A stretch of DNA of 64,000 nucleotides from JADJPO01 sp963724535 (GTDB lineage Bacteria; Actinomycetota; Actinomycetes; Actinomycetales; Kineosporiaceae): assembly GCA_963724535.1 (NCBI GenBank), contig CAVRVD010000015.1, positions 186,001-250,000 of the forward strand, read 5' to 3'. The notes under the pieces were generated by a model, which did not search any database, was not told the DNA's origin, and worked only from the letters and a program-made list of their open reading frames with translations. The translations under genes and the position numbers were made by a program. The first letter of the stretch is position 1. The number at the start of each line of letters is the position of its first letter. Positions 8,523 to 17,745 of this stretch are shown one piece after another.

Positions 8523-10910
8523 CTACGTGCTCGCGCCGACGTCCCAGTGCCTGACCAGCCAGGCCAGGTCCTTCTCGTCGCGCCGGCGTGCCCGGCGCTC
8601 CTTGGCGAACAGCTGTGAGGTCTTGGTGAGCACCAGGGTGTAGGGGCGGCCCGTGCGCTGGGTGACATGGCCGACCGGGAGCTCGGCGGCGTCGATCCGG
8701 GCATGTACGTGCTGGCGCCGGGCCTGCGCGAGCGGCCACTCCAGGGTCGTCCGCTCCGAGTCGCGCAGGAACGCGTCGAGGTTCTGGCACAGCTCGCACG
8801 TGCACCCGGCGGGTAGGGTGATAGACGAGTCGCCGTCCGCGCGTTCCGGGCGCGCCGTCCGATCCCGCAACGCCTGCGCGCACTGGGCGGCGAGGGCGTC
8901 CAGTCCGCTGCGGTGCCGCTCCTCGCCGTCCAACCGGGAGGCCGCGCGCAGCGCGCGCAGCACGCACCCGGTCAGATCGCCGCTGTGCCGGCGGCCGAAC
9001 GCGACCAGCGCCTTGCGGGGACCGGCCCGCCCGACCATCGAGATCGCCGTCGCCACGGCCGCCAGCGGATCCCCGAGCTCGGCCAGCGCGCTCGCCCGCG
9101 CGCTCGGCCTGCTCGCCGCCAGGGCTGCCTCGAGACTGCCCCGCAACCAGTCCGAGCCGGAGTCGACCAGCAGGGCGGCGACCACCCTGCCGCCGGTCGC
9201 CGAGTCCGACTCCCCGCCGGGCACCTCGCCGGTCACCCCCGCGGATGACGCGAGCAGCTGCTCGCACAGGGTCGTCAGGCTGCACACCCAGGTACGGCGA
9301 TCCGGCAGGTCCGGGACCCAGGCCGTACGCCGTCCGAACCAGATCTGCAGCAGCCCCGCCGTCCACGCCCGGCCGTACCGGCCGGCCAGCGCCGCCAGCG
9401 GGGCCACGTGGCGGGCCTGCAGCTCCTCGATCCGGAACCGGCGCACGAGCAGCAGTGCCGTCTCCGCGTCGTCCAGGGCGCCGGCGGCCCGCAGCGCCGT
9501 GCCGAACGTGGCGCCGTCGTCCTGCGGCAGGGTGACCCGGTCCCAGAACGGGGCGAGGGTGGCCGCATCGGCGCGGGCGGCGTCCAGGTCCCCGCCGGTC
9601 GCCCGCCGCAGCAGCTCCTCCAGGGCCCAGGACGGCGTGGCCTCCGCCCGGGTCGCGAAGGCCAGCTCGCGGGGCCACACCACGACCGCGGCCCGCCGGT
9701 ACCAGCGATCCAGGGTGTTGCCCCAGTTGCCCATGTACCCCTCGTACTGCGTCGAGTACGGGTCCAGGGCGGCGGAGGGCGTGCTGGCGCACACCTCGTC
9801 GTCGGTCACCCGCAGCGAGATGGCCCGCCGCCGACCCGACTCGTCCACCCAGTGGGTCAGGTGGATCGAGGAGTCGATGAGCCCGTTCACCTCGTACTCG
9901 TCGGCGTCCGGCTCCGGATCGGGCTCCTCGTCGCGGTGGTAGCGGTAGCGACGGCGGTGGTACCGGTCCGGCTCGTAGGCGTCCCAGGTCTCCTGGATCT
10001 CGGTGAGTGCGAGCGCGCACTCACACCCCGCTGCGGCCGCCGCCGTCCGCAGCCCTGCCGCCCGGGCGATGTCGCTCCCCTTGAGCCGCGACCAGTCCAG
10101 ACCTCGTTCGCTGTACTCGTGGTCGAGCAGGTACACCAACCGGGATGGCGGCGGGCCCTGCTCGGTGCGGTAGCGGTGGACGACGGGGGTCGCGAAGTGC
10201 TCGGTCAGGTGCCCTGCCAGCAGCTCGTCATCGGCGTCCGCGACAGCGGGGCCGTTCCCGCCGCCGTCCGTCCCGGCCCGAGCCTCGACCAGCAGGTTGT
10301 AGGTCAGGGTCACCCGGTGGCCGGAGGTGACCGGGCGCACCTCGTGGCGGCGGTCGGCGTGGAAGGCGACCAGGGCCAGGTCCGACTCCCAGCCGCGGTG
10401 GGTGCGGGACTCCTGCCCGTGATGGATGATCAGCTCCCCGCCGGTGTACGGGCTCGGCAGGGTCACCACCAGGGTGCCGATCATGGTGTCGTGCTTCTCG
10501 GAGTCCTGGTGGGGCAGGAAGAACTGGCCGGGCCGGTAGACCAGCAGCGAGTGCAGGTCAGCCACCAGCCGGGCCTGCTCGGGCAGCCGGAAGTACTCGT
10601 GCACCGTTGCGAGAGCCTTGGTCAGCGCCGTGGACCACCGCGCGCGGACCAGGTCCCGTGGGACCTCCCAGGTGTCGCGGACCTCGGGATCGGTCAGGGT
10701 CTGCTCGCCCCGGCCGAACCGGGCCGGCGCCGCCAGCGCGACGAGCTGGGCGGCCACCTCCGCCGGGACGGGTAGGGGGATCCGCCCGATCCCCTCGACC
10801 TCCAGACGCAGGGCGCCGGCCCGGGCGTTCAGCTGGACGCACGGCGGGGACGGCGGAGCGACGGTGGTGAGCAGGTCGGCAAGTCGCTCGCGGGGGGCCT
10901 GGCTGACCAT
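8523..10910 (-). CDS. Large 2-oxoglutarate/Fe(II) oxygenase-domain protein
   Basis: The 795-residue protein has an N-terminal prolyl-4-hydroxylase-type dioxygenase domain. Iron ligands are His134 and Asp136 in FLPHQDSEKHD and His189 in ADRRHEV, with the 2-oxoglutarate Arg199 in GHRVTL. The following ~590 residues are mostly helical and unassigned. They include a cysteine-containing segment CTCELCQNLDAF near the C-terminus and a basic tail (FAKERRARRRDEKD). No signal peptide. The fold suggests hydroxylation of a protein or nucleic acid substrate, but none can be named. Confidence 0.82.
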   Translation of the reverse strand: MVSQAPRERLADLLTTVAPPSPPCVQLNARAGALRLEVEGIGRIPLPVPAEVAAQLVALAAPARFGRGEQTLTDPEVRDTWEVPRDLVRARWSTALTKALATVHEYFRLPEQARLVADLHSLLVYRPGQFFLPHQDSEKHDTMIGTLVVTLPSPYTGGELIIHHGQESRTHRGWESDLALVAFHADRRHEVRPVTSGHRVTLTYNLLVEARAGTDGGGNGPAVADADDELLAGHLTEHFATPVVHRYRTEQGPPPSRLVYLLDHEYSERGLDWSRLKGSDIARAAGLRTAAAAAGCECALALTEIQETWDAYEPDRYHRRRYRYHRDEEPDPEPDADEYEVNGLIDSSIHLTHWVDESGRRRAISLRVTDDEVCASTPSAALDPYSTQYEGYMGNWGNTLDRWYRRAAVVVWPRELAFATRAEATPSWALEELLRRATGGDLDAARADAATLAPFWDRVTLPQDDGATFGTALRAAGALDDAETALLLVRRFRIEELQARHVAPLAALAGRYGRAWTAGLLQIWFGRRTAWVPDLPDRRTWVCSLTTLCEQLLASSAGVTGEVPGGESDSATGGRVVAALLVDSGSDWLRGSLEAALAASRPSARASALAELGDPLAAVATAISMVGRAGPRKALVAFGRRHSGDLTGCVLRALRAASRLDGEERHRSGLDALAAQCAQALRDRTARPERADGDSSITLPAGCTCELCQNLDAFLRDSERTTLEWPLAQARRQHVHARIDAAELPVGHVTQRTGRPYTLVLTKTSQLFAKERRARRRDEKDLAWLVRHWDVGAST

Positions 10911-11148
10911 GTCCGGCAGCCTAGCGAGGCGCCGTCCACGCCTGGTGTCTGCGTGGCGGGCCGGCGGGAGTCACGTCGTCCGGACCGTGGGAAGAAGCGG
11001 CGCCGGGCAGCCAGGCTGACGTAGACCAGGGCGACCAGGGGACGGGCACCTCGATCTCGCCGTCGGCGAGGTGCTGCAGTCAGCTCGCGGCCATCTGGGA
11101 GCGGCCGGCGAGGGTCGAGGTGAGGCGACGCAGGCGCAGGTCACCGAG

Positions 11149-11277
11149 TCAAGGTGCCAGGCCGAGCCGCTGTCGCGTCTCCTCGGCCGAGAGGTAGCGG
11201 GTCTGCCCCGCGAGTTCGCGGGCACGCCATTGCTGAACCGCGGCGTCCTCGGCGTCCTCGGGTGAAGCGCCCCAGGT
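11149..11277 (-). pseudogene. Small protein fragment, paralogue of the gene at 15.1 kb
   Basis: The minus strand reads PEDAEDAAVQQWRARELAGQ then TRYLSAEETRQRLGL and a stop at 11149. It is clearly related, in DNA and protein, to the small gene at 15067-15324 (AVQHWHARELAGQTRYLSAEE). No start codon is found before the histidine kinase stop at 11290, so it is a 3' fragment. The two copies flank the multicopper oxidase operon. The rest of 10911-11148 holds no gene I can support. Confidence 0.55.
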
Positions 11278-11289
11278 TCTGTGCCGCTC

Positions 11290-12666
11290 CTATGCGGGTT
11301 CCGGTTCTTGGTTGGGAGACACGCCCGAGTCGGCGCGAGCGTCCGGAAACGAGACGGTGAATCGCGCGCCCTTCAGCGACGGAGCCTCGGTGATGCTGAC
11401 GGTGCCGTCGTAGCGGGCCACGAGGTCGGCCACGATAGCCAGCCCGAGACCCGAGCCTCCGGACTCGCGTGACCGGGATTCGTCCAGCCGGGTGAAACGT
11501 TCGAAGATCCGCTCCCGCTGGTTCGGTGGCACGCCCTTGCCGTCATCGTCCACGTGCAGGACGACATTGTCGTCGGTGGCGTTGAGGTGGATGGCCACGG
11601 TTGTCTGCGCGTGTCTGAGAGCGTTGTCCAGCAGGTTGCGGACGATGCGCAAGTAGTCATCCGACCTGCCCCGCACCTGGCCGGCTGAGATCCCGCGGGT
11701 ATCGATCCGGTGATCGGGATGAGCCGCGGCGAGCCGGGCGGTCTGGTCCAGGACGATGTCGTCGAGGTCGACGAGGGTATGCCGGCCGTCGTCGGTGTCT
11801 GTGTTGTCCCGGCGGGCCACCACCAGGAGGTCCTCCACGAGCCGCTGCAAGCGCAGATCTTCGTCCAAGACTTCCGTCAGGGTGCCGCGTAGCGGATGGT
11901 CGCCCGCCTCACGCAGCGCCACCTCCAGCTGGTGGCGCATCACGGCGATCGGAGTTCTCAGCTCATGGGAGGCGTCGCAGACAAAACGCGCCTGAGCCTC
12001 GTGGGAGGTTTCCAGGCGGTCGAGCATGTCGTTCATGGTCGCCGCGAGTTGCCCGATCTCGTCCTGGGTCTCAGGCTCGGGGACCCGGCGGTGCACGTCG
12101 CCACCGCCGATGTCGGCGACCTCGGCGCGGATAGCTTCCACCGCCCGCAGTGACCTCCCCATCACGATCCAGACCAGCCCTCCTACCAAAGCCGTGAGCA
12201 AGGGGGCCGCCACGAGGAGATAGGTGCCAGCGGAGCGGAGCACACGGGAGATGTCTCCCAGCCCGGCACCGGCGACGATCCATCCCCCGTCGTCGGTAGC
12301 TGCGACCAGGACGCGAACAGGGTCGCGAGCCACCGATGGGAGCTCCGCTGAGAACTCGCCCTGTTGGTCGGCTGGATCGAGCATGGGGTTGGCTCTCGCG
12401 TTCCTGCTGGCGGCCACGACGGCGCCCGAGGGGTCGATCACCTGGGCGAAGGCGTCGCGGTCCACTTCCAACGTGGCCGGCAGGCGGTCTGTGTCGTAGA
12501 GGGCCGAGAGGTCGCCAACTCGGGCTTCTACCGAGTCATCCAGGTTGGCCAGCATCGTCCACCGGAGCGTGATGAGAAGGGCCGCGCTGGCAGCGGCCAG
12601 CGCGGCCGCCACCACCACCATCGCGACGATGGTGACGCGGACGCGCAACGTGGCCCTGTGGATCAC
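11290..12666 (-). CDS. Membrane sensor histidine kinase (metal/envelope type)
   Basis: GTG at 12666 overlaps the response regulator stop (GTGA), so this start is preferred over longer readings. Order: N-terminal membrane helix (VRVTIVAMVVVAAALAAASA), extracytoplasmic sensor of ~120 residues, second helix (YLLVAAPLLTALVGGLVWIV), HAMP, HisKA with FVCDASHELRTPIAV, and HATPase_c with NLLDNALRHA, DDDGKGVP and GSGLGLAI. It forms an operon with the regulator and the multicopper oxidase, so a copper or oxidative envelope signal is likely by analogy with CopS/CusS kinases. Confidence 0.92.
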   Translation of the reverse strand: MIHRATLRVRVTIVAMVVVAAALAAASAALLITLRWTMLANLDDSVEARVGDLSALYDTDRLPATLEVDRDAFAQVIDPSGAVVAASRNARANPMLDPADQQGEFSAELPSVARDPVRVLVAATDDGGWIVAGAGLGDISRVLRSAGTYLLVAAPLLTALVGGLVWIVMGRSLRAVEAIRAEVADIGGGDVHRRVPEPETQDEIGQLAATMNDMLDRLETSHEAQARFVCDASHELRTPIAVMRHQLEVALREAGDHPLRGTLTEVLDEDLRLQRLVEDLLVVARRDNTDTDDGRHTLVDLDDIVLDQTARLAAAHPDHRIDTRGISAGQVRGRSDDYLRIVRNLLDNALRHAQTTVAIHLNATDDNVVLHVDDDGKGVPPNQRERIFERFTRLDESRSRESGGSGLGLAIVADLVARYDGTVSITEAPSLKGARFTVSFPDARADSGVSPNQEPEPA

Positions 12667-13340
12667 GTCGTGACGCTGACGAGTCGGTAGCCGGTGCCAC
12701 GCAGGGTTTGGATGGAGGCGGTCCCGAAGGGAGCGTCGATCTTGCGCCGCAGGTGCCCCACGTAGACCTCGACGATGTTGGGGTCGCCCTCGAAGCTGTG
12801 GTCCCACACGTGGGCGAGGATGTCCGTCTTGGCCACCACCGTGTCGACGTGGGTCATCAGGTATTCGAGCACCGCGAACTCGCGAGGGGTCAGCTCGATG
12901 GGCTGCCCGGCCCGCGTCGCGACGCGGGCGGCCGGGTCGAGACGCAGGTCGCCGGCGGTCAGGGCGTTCGGTCGCTCGGGGCGCCCACGGCGGATCAGCG
13001 CCCGGAGCCGGGCCACCAGAACCACGTGTGCGAAGGGCTTGCGGAGGAAGTCGTCAGCGCCGGTGTCGAGCGCCTCCGCCTCGTCGAGCTCGCCGTCCTT
13101 GGCGGTCAGCATGAGGATCGGCGTCCAGTTGCCCAGCTCCCTCAGCTGGGCACAGAGGGCGTAGCCGTTGATGCCCGGCAGCATGATGTCCAGGACGATG
13201 GCGTCGTAGTCGTTCTCGGTGGCCAGCCACTTGCCGTCGATGCCGTCGTGGGCGACGTCGACCGCGAAGCCGTCCAGCTCCAGGCCGCGCTTGATGGAGA
13301 GCGCGAGCTTGTTCTCGTCCTCGACGACCAGCAGTCTCAC
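12663..13340 (-). CDS. OmpR-family response regulator of the multicopper oxidase operon
   Basis: It has a receiver domain with acidic residues in VEDENKL, phosphoacceptor Asp51 in IVLDIMLPG (counted from the GTG at 13340) and Lys in DDFLRKPF, followed by a winged helix with LTPREFAVLEYLM and RGTGYRLV. A longer reading from ATG 13391 overlaps the oxidase stop as ATGA and is possible, but the GTG start places the Asp at the usual position. It probably controls the upstream oxidase gene. Confidence 0.92.
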   Translation of the reverse strand: MRLLVVEDENKLALSIKRGLELDGFAVDVAHDGIDGKWLATENDYDAIVLDIMLPGINGYALCAQLRELGNWTPILMLTAKDGELDEAEALDTGADDFLRKPFAHVVLVARLRALIRRGRPERPNALTAGDLRLDPAARVATRAGQPIELTPREFAVLEYLMTHVDTVVAKTDILAHVWDHSFEGDPNIVEVYVGHLRRKIDAPFGTASIQTLRGTGYRLVSVTT

Positions 13341-13387
13341 GGTAGCGGCCTTGGATCTCTCGACGCGTGATCGCTGCCGTGTCGCTC

Positions 13388-14908
13388 TCATGGTGCCGCA
13401 AGGACCTGGAACTGGCCCATCATGCCGGTGTCCTCGTGATCGAGCACATGGCAGTGAAACATGTACGGAATCTCGGGATTGGTGTAGCTGTCGAACCGGG
13501 CCAGGATGACCACCTTATCGCCCTCTTCGACGAGGACGGTGTCCTCCCATCCGCGATCGGCTGGGGCGGGGGGCCTGCCGTTGCGCTCGACGATCTGGAA
13601 CATGGTCTGATGCACGTGGAACGAGTGCACCCCGTCGAAGGACTGGATGGTCCAGCGTTCCAGATCGCCGTGCCGGATCGTCACGTTGACCATGCTCATG
13701 TCCATGGCCTCGCCGTTGATGCCCCACTGGTTGAGGCCACCGCCATCCATCTCGGTCATCGTGAACGTGCGCTCGGCATCCACCGGCAGGTCGGCGTACG
13801 ACTCGATGGCGCCGAGATGCCCCGGAAGCGGTGCCGCCGCCGGTCCGGTGGTGTCCGGGCGCAGCTCCAGCACCCGCTGGAAGGCGGTGTCGAGGAGCGC
13901 GGTGGTCCCCTGACTCGGGTCGACGATCACTTCGGCTCGGTCACCCGGCGCCAGCACGAGCGCGTCGATCTCCACAGGCGACTCCAGATAGCCGCCGTCA
14001 GAGGCGATCTTGACCAACGGGCCGGTGTCGGTCGAGAGTTCGTAGACGCGCGCCTGGCTGCCGTTCAGGAGGCGCAGCCGCGTCGGTCCATTCGGAAGGA
14101 CCGCATATGGGTCGAGCGTGCCGTTGACGGTGAGCTCGGGGTTCAGGTCACCGTTGTCATCGGGGTCGATCTCGAAGACGAGGTTCCCGTCGGCGTCGAA
14201 CTCCTTGTCCTGGAGGATGACCGGGATGTCGTCCATGCCGTACGTCGACGGCAGGTCGGCCGCCAACGGGTTGTCGTCTGACACGATGATCATGCCCGCC
14301 GCCCCGGCGTAGACGTGTTCGGCGGTCTTGCCCTCGAGATGGGGGTGGTACCAGAGCGTGGCCGCGGGTTGGATCACCTCGAACTCGGCCCGCCACGTCT
14401 GGCCGGGCTCGATCTTGGACATGGGTCCGCCGTCGGCGATGGCGGGGACGTCCGCACCGTGCCAGTGGGTGGTGGTCACCTCGCCGAGCTGATTGCGGAC
14501 GTCGAGGGCCACCTCTTGCCCTTGGTGCCACAGCAGGGTCGGTCCCAGGGTGGGTTCCCCGTTGTAGGAGTACGTCGGGACCGGCTGGTCGTCGCCATAG
14601 GTGTGCTCGCTCGGCCCGATCGTGAGATCGAACGTGGTCACCCCGTCCTTGATCGAGCCCTCGAGCAGCGGGGGGATCGCGAGCTCGTTCGCTGCCGGCT
14701 GCGCAGGGTCGACGGGCACCGCCGGGCCGGCGTCCCGATCGAACGTGAAGGCGCACGAGGTCAGCAGGAGGGACGCGATCGTGGCCAGGTTCGCGCTCCG
14801 GTGGTAGCGGCGCCGGCGACGCCGGGTTCCGTGGCCTGGTGCGTTCGAGCTCGAGCGTTCAGACGGTGTCGCGGCTCTGCAGCGGGGCGGTAGGGCGGCG
14901 ATCCTCAT
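13388..14908 (-). CDS. Multicopper oxidase, lipoprotein-type signal
   Basis: Three cupredoxin domains carry all copper motifs: THWHG, YHPHLEG, HSFHVHQTMF and MFHCHVLDHEDTGMM, the last with type 1 Cys, His and an axial Met. The chosen ATG at 14908 gives a strongly basic N-region followed by LATIASLLLTSC, a lipobox, so the protein is probably anchored outside the membrane. Such enzymes (CueO/CotA group) oxidise Cu(I), other metals or phenols using O2. A longer frame runs upstream to 15043 but lacks a better signal. It is the first gene of an operon with a two-component system. Confidence 0.92.
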   Translation of the reverse strand: MRIAALPPRCRAATPSERSSSNAPGHGTRRRRRRYHRSANLATIASLLLTSCAFTFDRDAGPAVPVDPAQPAANELAIPPLLEGSIKDGVTTFDLTIGPSEHTYGDDQPVPTYSYNGEPTLGPTLLWHQGQEVALDVRNQLGEVTTTHWHGADVPAIADGGPMSKIEPGQTWRAEFEVIQPAATLWYHPHLEGKTAEHVYAGAAGMIIVSDDNPLAADLPSTYGMDDIPVILQDKEFDADGNLVFEIDPDDNGDLNPELTVNGTLDPYAVLPNGPTRLRLLNGSQARVYELSTDTGPLVKIASDGGYLESPVEIDALVLAPGDRAEVIVDPSQGTTALLDTAFQRVLELRPDTTGPAAAPLPGHLGAIESYADLPVDAERTFTMTEMDGGGLNQWGINGEAMDMSMVNVTIRHGDLERWTIQSFDGVHSFHVHQTMFQIVERNGRPPAPADRGWEDTVLVEEGDKVVILARFDSYTNPEIPYMFHCHVLDHEDTGMMGQFQVLAAP

Positions 14909-15066
14909 GGTGGTCCTTGCTCCTTCATGCGAGCCTCCGTGATGGGAGCTACCGTCCCGGATAGCGGCTGAAGGCAGGCTGAGCACCGCTGAAGACGGTT
15001 TCAGGAAGGTCGCGGTTCCCCAGAGGGACGACGCACAATCCATGCGTAGGCGAGTGGAAGGTCCGG

Positions 15067-15324
15067 TCAGACTCCTCGGCGTCGTCCGAGAGAAAACCAG
15101 GTCGCACCGCCAAGGGCGCCCAGCTCGAACGACAGTCTTCGGGTCACGGCAGCAGGCAGAGCCGCTGGCGCCTCTTCGGCCGAGAGGTACCGGGTCTGCC
15201 CCGCGAGCTCGCGAGCGTGCCAGTGCTGAACCGCCTCCAGGTCCTCGACGTCCTCGAGTTCCTGAAGGGAGACCTGCTCGTGGGCTTCGGTATCGGGCTT
15301 CGGTAGAGCGCGCCGTCCTGTCAT
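15067..15324 (-). CDS. Small acidic protein, antitoxin-like, unknown
   Basis: ATG at 15324 opens an 85-residue protein beginning MTGRRALPKPDTEAHEQ, with an acidic helix VSLQELEDVEDLEAVQHW and the shared segment ARELAGQTRYLSAEE. A related 3' fragment lies at 11149-11277. Size, charge and the nearby toxin-antitoxin genes suggest an antitoxin or similar, but no fold is recognised. The last ~25 residues diverge from the paralogue and may be read-through into unrelated sequence. Confidence 0.5.
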   Translation of the reverse strand: MTGRRALPKPDTEAHEQVSLQELEDVEDLEAVQHWHARELAGQTRYLSAEEAPAALPAAVTRRLSFELGALGGATWFSLGRRRGV

Positions 15325-15519
15325 GACGTCAACCAAAGTCGGTCGGGGACCGCCATGGTTTCGGCGTGATGCCCGGCAGGATGGATGCCGCGCGGCAGCG
15401 GAACGGTAGGAGGGCGGGGCATCAGCGGACAGCAGGACTCGGCTGGGGCCCGTCGCAGCGTGACCTCGAGCCGTCCGTCCCTTGAGGAGCAGGCCTGAGC
15501 ACGGGGAACTCGACCCATC

Positions 15520-15735
15520 GAATCGGCCGACACCTACGCCCTGGACGGCGTGTGGGACTCCGATGACGACGTTGAGGCGTTCATCGAGTTCATCTACCGA
15601 GCCCAGAGAACGCCCGAGTCGGACCCTCGTGATTCGGCTGACGGTGCAAGCGGGGCCCAGGCCCCGGTCCAGGGCTCGGCCTTGTGGGCCACCCGGTCAG
15701 AGCAAGGGGAGCATTCGGACTCGGATATCCGATGA
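15520..15735 (+). pseudogene. Possible antitoxin C-terminal remnant
   Basis: In this frame the sequence reads IESADTYALDGVWDSDDDVE then AFIEFIYRAQR, resembling the acidic C-terminal tails of small antitoxins that carry a VWDSxDDxExFI segment. There is a stop just upstream (about 15495) and no start codon before the motif, so only a tail remains. The evidence is thin. The rest of 15325-15696 shows nothing I recognise. Confidence 0.25.
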
Positions 15736-16065
15736 TGTGAAGGCCACGATCGCACCGCGGTCGAAGTCGCCCTGAACGAGCCGAGGTTGGCCAGCAGAAT
15801 GCCAACCAGTTCGGCAGGGCGGCGGCAGACGAGGGCTCTGACCAAGATGACGGACGGTCGGCTGGCACGACTGTGCGCCAGGAGTGCACCGAAGTCGGTG
15901 CCGGCGGAGACGATGATGCGGTCCTCGGTCACTGCCTGATCGAGGACGTCGGAATCGGGACTTCCGCCAAGTCCGACATCGCGGACGTGCACTGCATCGT
16001 GAGCCGACGCGACCAGTAGTGCTGCAACGCGAGGTGACAGGGTTCTCGTCGATCAAGAACCTCAT
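15697..16065 (-). pseudogene. DUF5615 PIN-like toxin with two compensating frameshifts
   Basis: The open frame begins MRFLIDEN, the catalytic start of DUF5615 PIN-like nucleases, and ends FDRGAIVAFTSSDIRVRMLP, also typical. The middle only makes sense one frame over: LSPRVAALLVASAHDAVHVR, then DVGLGGSPDSDVLDQAV and DRIIVSAGTDFGALLA up to GILLANLG. An extra C near 16039 and a lost base near 15775 explain this. The frame stays open for 122 residues, so it looks intact at first sight. Either it is a dead toxin or two sequencing errors exist. It overlaps the DUF433 gene by ATGA. Confidence 0.75.
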
Positions 16066-16292
16066 GCCGGTTCGCGAAGCGGGTACCTGTGGCCGCTGGA
16101 GGCCGAGGCAGCGTACTCAAGAGCCTGTCGGATGTCCTCGACCTCGAGGTCCGGGTACTCGGTGGTGATCTCGTCGAAGGACCATCCGGCGGCGACCAGA
16201 CGCACCACCGTCTCCACGGTGATGCGCAGCCCGCGGATGCACGGCCTGCCCTCGAGCTTGCCGGGATCGGCGGTGATCCGGTCGAACGCCAT
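16062..16292 (-). CDS. DUF433 antitoxin
   Basis: The 76-residue protein matches DUF433: ITADPGKLEGRPCIRGLRIT, VRLVAAGWSFDEITTEYPDL and DIRQALEYAA. This winged-helix family is the usual partner of DUF5615 toxins and probably represses its own operon. It ends in an ATGA overlap with the toxin start. The antitoxin looks intact although the toxin does not, consistent with loss of the poison first. Confidence 0.88.
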   Translation of the reverse strand: MAFDRITADPGKLEGRPCIRGLRITVETVVRLVAAGWSFDEITTEYPDLEVEDIRQALEYAASASSGHRYPLREPA

Positions 16293-16391
16293 GGCCCCAT
16301 GGTAGGTCCTGCACGCTGAACACCTGGGTCTCCGGTGGCCACGTCGTGGTGTTCGTCAGATCGCCGGGGAGGACAGGGTCGTCTCGGCCGG

Positions 16392-16686
16392 CGGGCCATA
16401 GACAGGCGCGACATCCGGATGCCGCCAGGCCGCGGCGCTGCTGGCCGACCGCAGGGCGTCGTGGTTGCGGCCGGGCAGCAAGGGATGGGTCAACTCGTTC
16501 ACCCCTGCCCGTCCCGCCGGCCGCGTGGAGACCCCCTGGACAGCGGGGTTGCTGGCTGCCCGGTACGTCGCCGCCCGCGACGGCGAGACGCCGCCGACGC
16601 CCCGGGCGTGGCGTGACCGTATCGAGGCCATCGCCGCTAGCGCCCACCTTGCCCACACAGTCGGCGCGAACCAGGTCTTCGTCTAG
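16392..16686 (+). pseudogene. Orphan C-terminal gene fragment, unknown family
   Basis: This frame has very strong third-position GC bias and reads AAALLADRRASWLRPGSKGW, then TPWTAGLLAARYVAARDGE and IEAIAASAHLAHTVGANQVF before the stop. It is open only from just after a stop at 16392 and has no convincing start, so the 5' part is missing. I do not recognise the family. It lies next to the truncated end of IS110 copy 2, which suggests a deletion junction. Confidence 0.4.
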
Positions 16687-16702
16687 TCCGGCGGCCCACC
16701 GG

Positions 16703-16768
16703 CTATAGGGCGCCGACCCTCAGGTCGTCGTTGATCCAGGCCTTGACCACCTGGGCCACGGTTTCCTC
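16703..16768 (-). pseudogene. Short 3' gene remnant fused to IS110 copy 2
   Basis: Directly beyond the end of IS identity, one frame reads EETVAQVVKAWINDDLRVGA and a stop, a natural-looking helical C-terminus. It is not part of the IS and is likely the tail of a host gene cut by the deletion that removed the IS right end. The transposase itself runs on in a different frame across this piece to 16720. Confidence 0.35.
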
Positions 16769-17745
16769 CGTCGGTCGGCGGCCAGGCCACGGGCCCGCAC
16801 CGCCGGCGCCAATCCGGCCCGGCGCAGCGCCACGGCCTTGCCGGGGGTCCGGGGCAGCGGCCGGGCGTGCTGCCAGGCCGCCTCGACCAGCAGCCGACGG
16901 GCGTGCGTGTTTCCAGTCTTGGTGATCGACCCTTGGGACCGGCCGCCTCCGCTGGAGGACTCCGAGGGCACCAACCCCAGGTAGGCCCCGATCGAGGCAC
17001 CGGTGAACCGGTCCCAGTCCCCGATCTCGACCGCCAACCCCAGCCCGGTCAAGGTCGCCACCCCGCGGATCGCCCCCAGGCGGGCCACGATCGGCGCCCA
17101 CTGTGGCTGGGCCGCCACAGCCTCGATCGCCTCGTCCAACCGGTCCCGGCGAGCGGTGGTCGAGGCCACCGCGTCGAACGCCTCCTCGAACGCCACCCGG
17201 GTGCCGGGCAGGTCATCGAACCGCAGACCGCGTAGCCACCGTTCGTGCACACCGTTCCAGGTCTTCCCGCCGCCGTAGACGATCCCGTGGCGCAGCAACA
17301 ACTTCGACAGCCGGTGCCTGGCGCGCATCAGATCACCACGCGCCGCTTCCCGAGCCCGGACCAGGTCCCGGGCATCCTCCTCGGCCACACTCGGCACCCG
17401 GATCCCGGTGATCTCCCCGATATGCAGCAACCTGGCCAGCCGCCGGGCATCACGCCGGTCGGTCTTGACCCGATCCCCCGGCGGGCGCTCCAGCTTCGAG
17501 GGCGCCACCACCTCACATCGGATCCCGGCCGCCGCGAACGCCCGCGCCAACCCGAACCCGGTGGGGCCGGCCTCGTACGTCACCGCCACCGAGCCCGGCA
17601 ACGCCGCCACCCAGGCCAGCACCACCTCGCTGGCCGGGACCAGCCGGTCGCTGAACACCTGCCCCGTGGACCAGTCCACCGCCTCGGCCACCACCGACCA
17701 GGCATGAACATCCAGACCCACCGTCGTACGCTCGTCAGTGAGCAT
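16720..17745 (-). pseudogene. IS110 transposase, C-terminally truncated and fused to foreign sequence
   Basis: Residues 1-325 equal the full-length transposase, including the DEDD residues and serine region. After LAADRR the frame runs into flanking DNA and ends RKPWPRWSRPGSTTT, replacing the native 39-residue tail. Without the right end this copy cannot move by itself, though its left end and candidate bridge RNA are intact. Whether the shortened protein folds is unknown. Confidence 0.85.

Noticed and set aside
16356..16658. Minus-strand 100-residue ORF
   Set aside because: The plus-strand frame over the same bases has much stronger third-position GC bias and protein-like composition, so the minus frame is a shadow.
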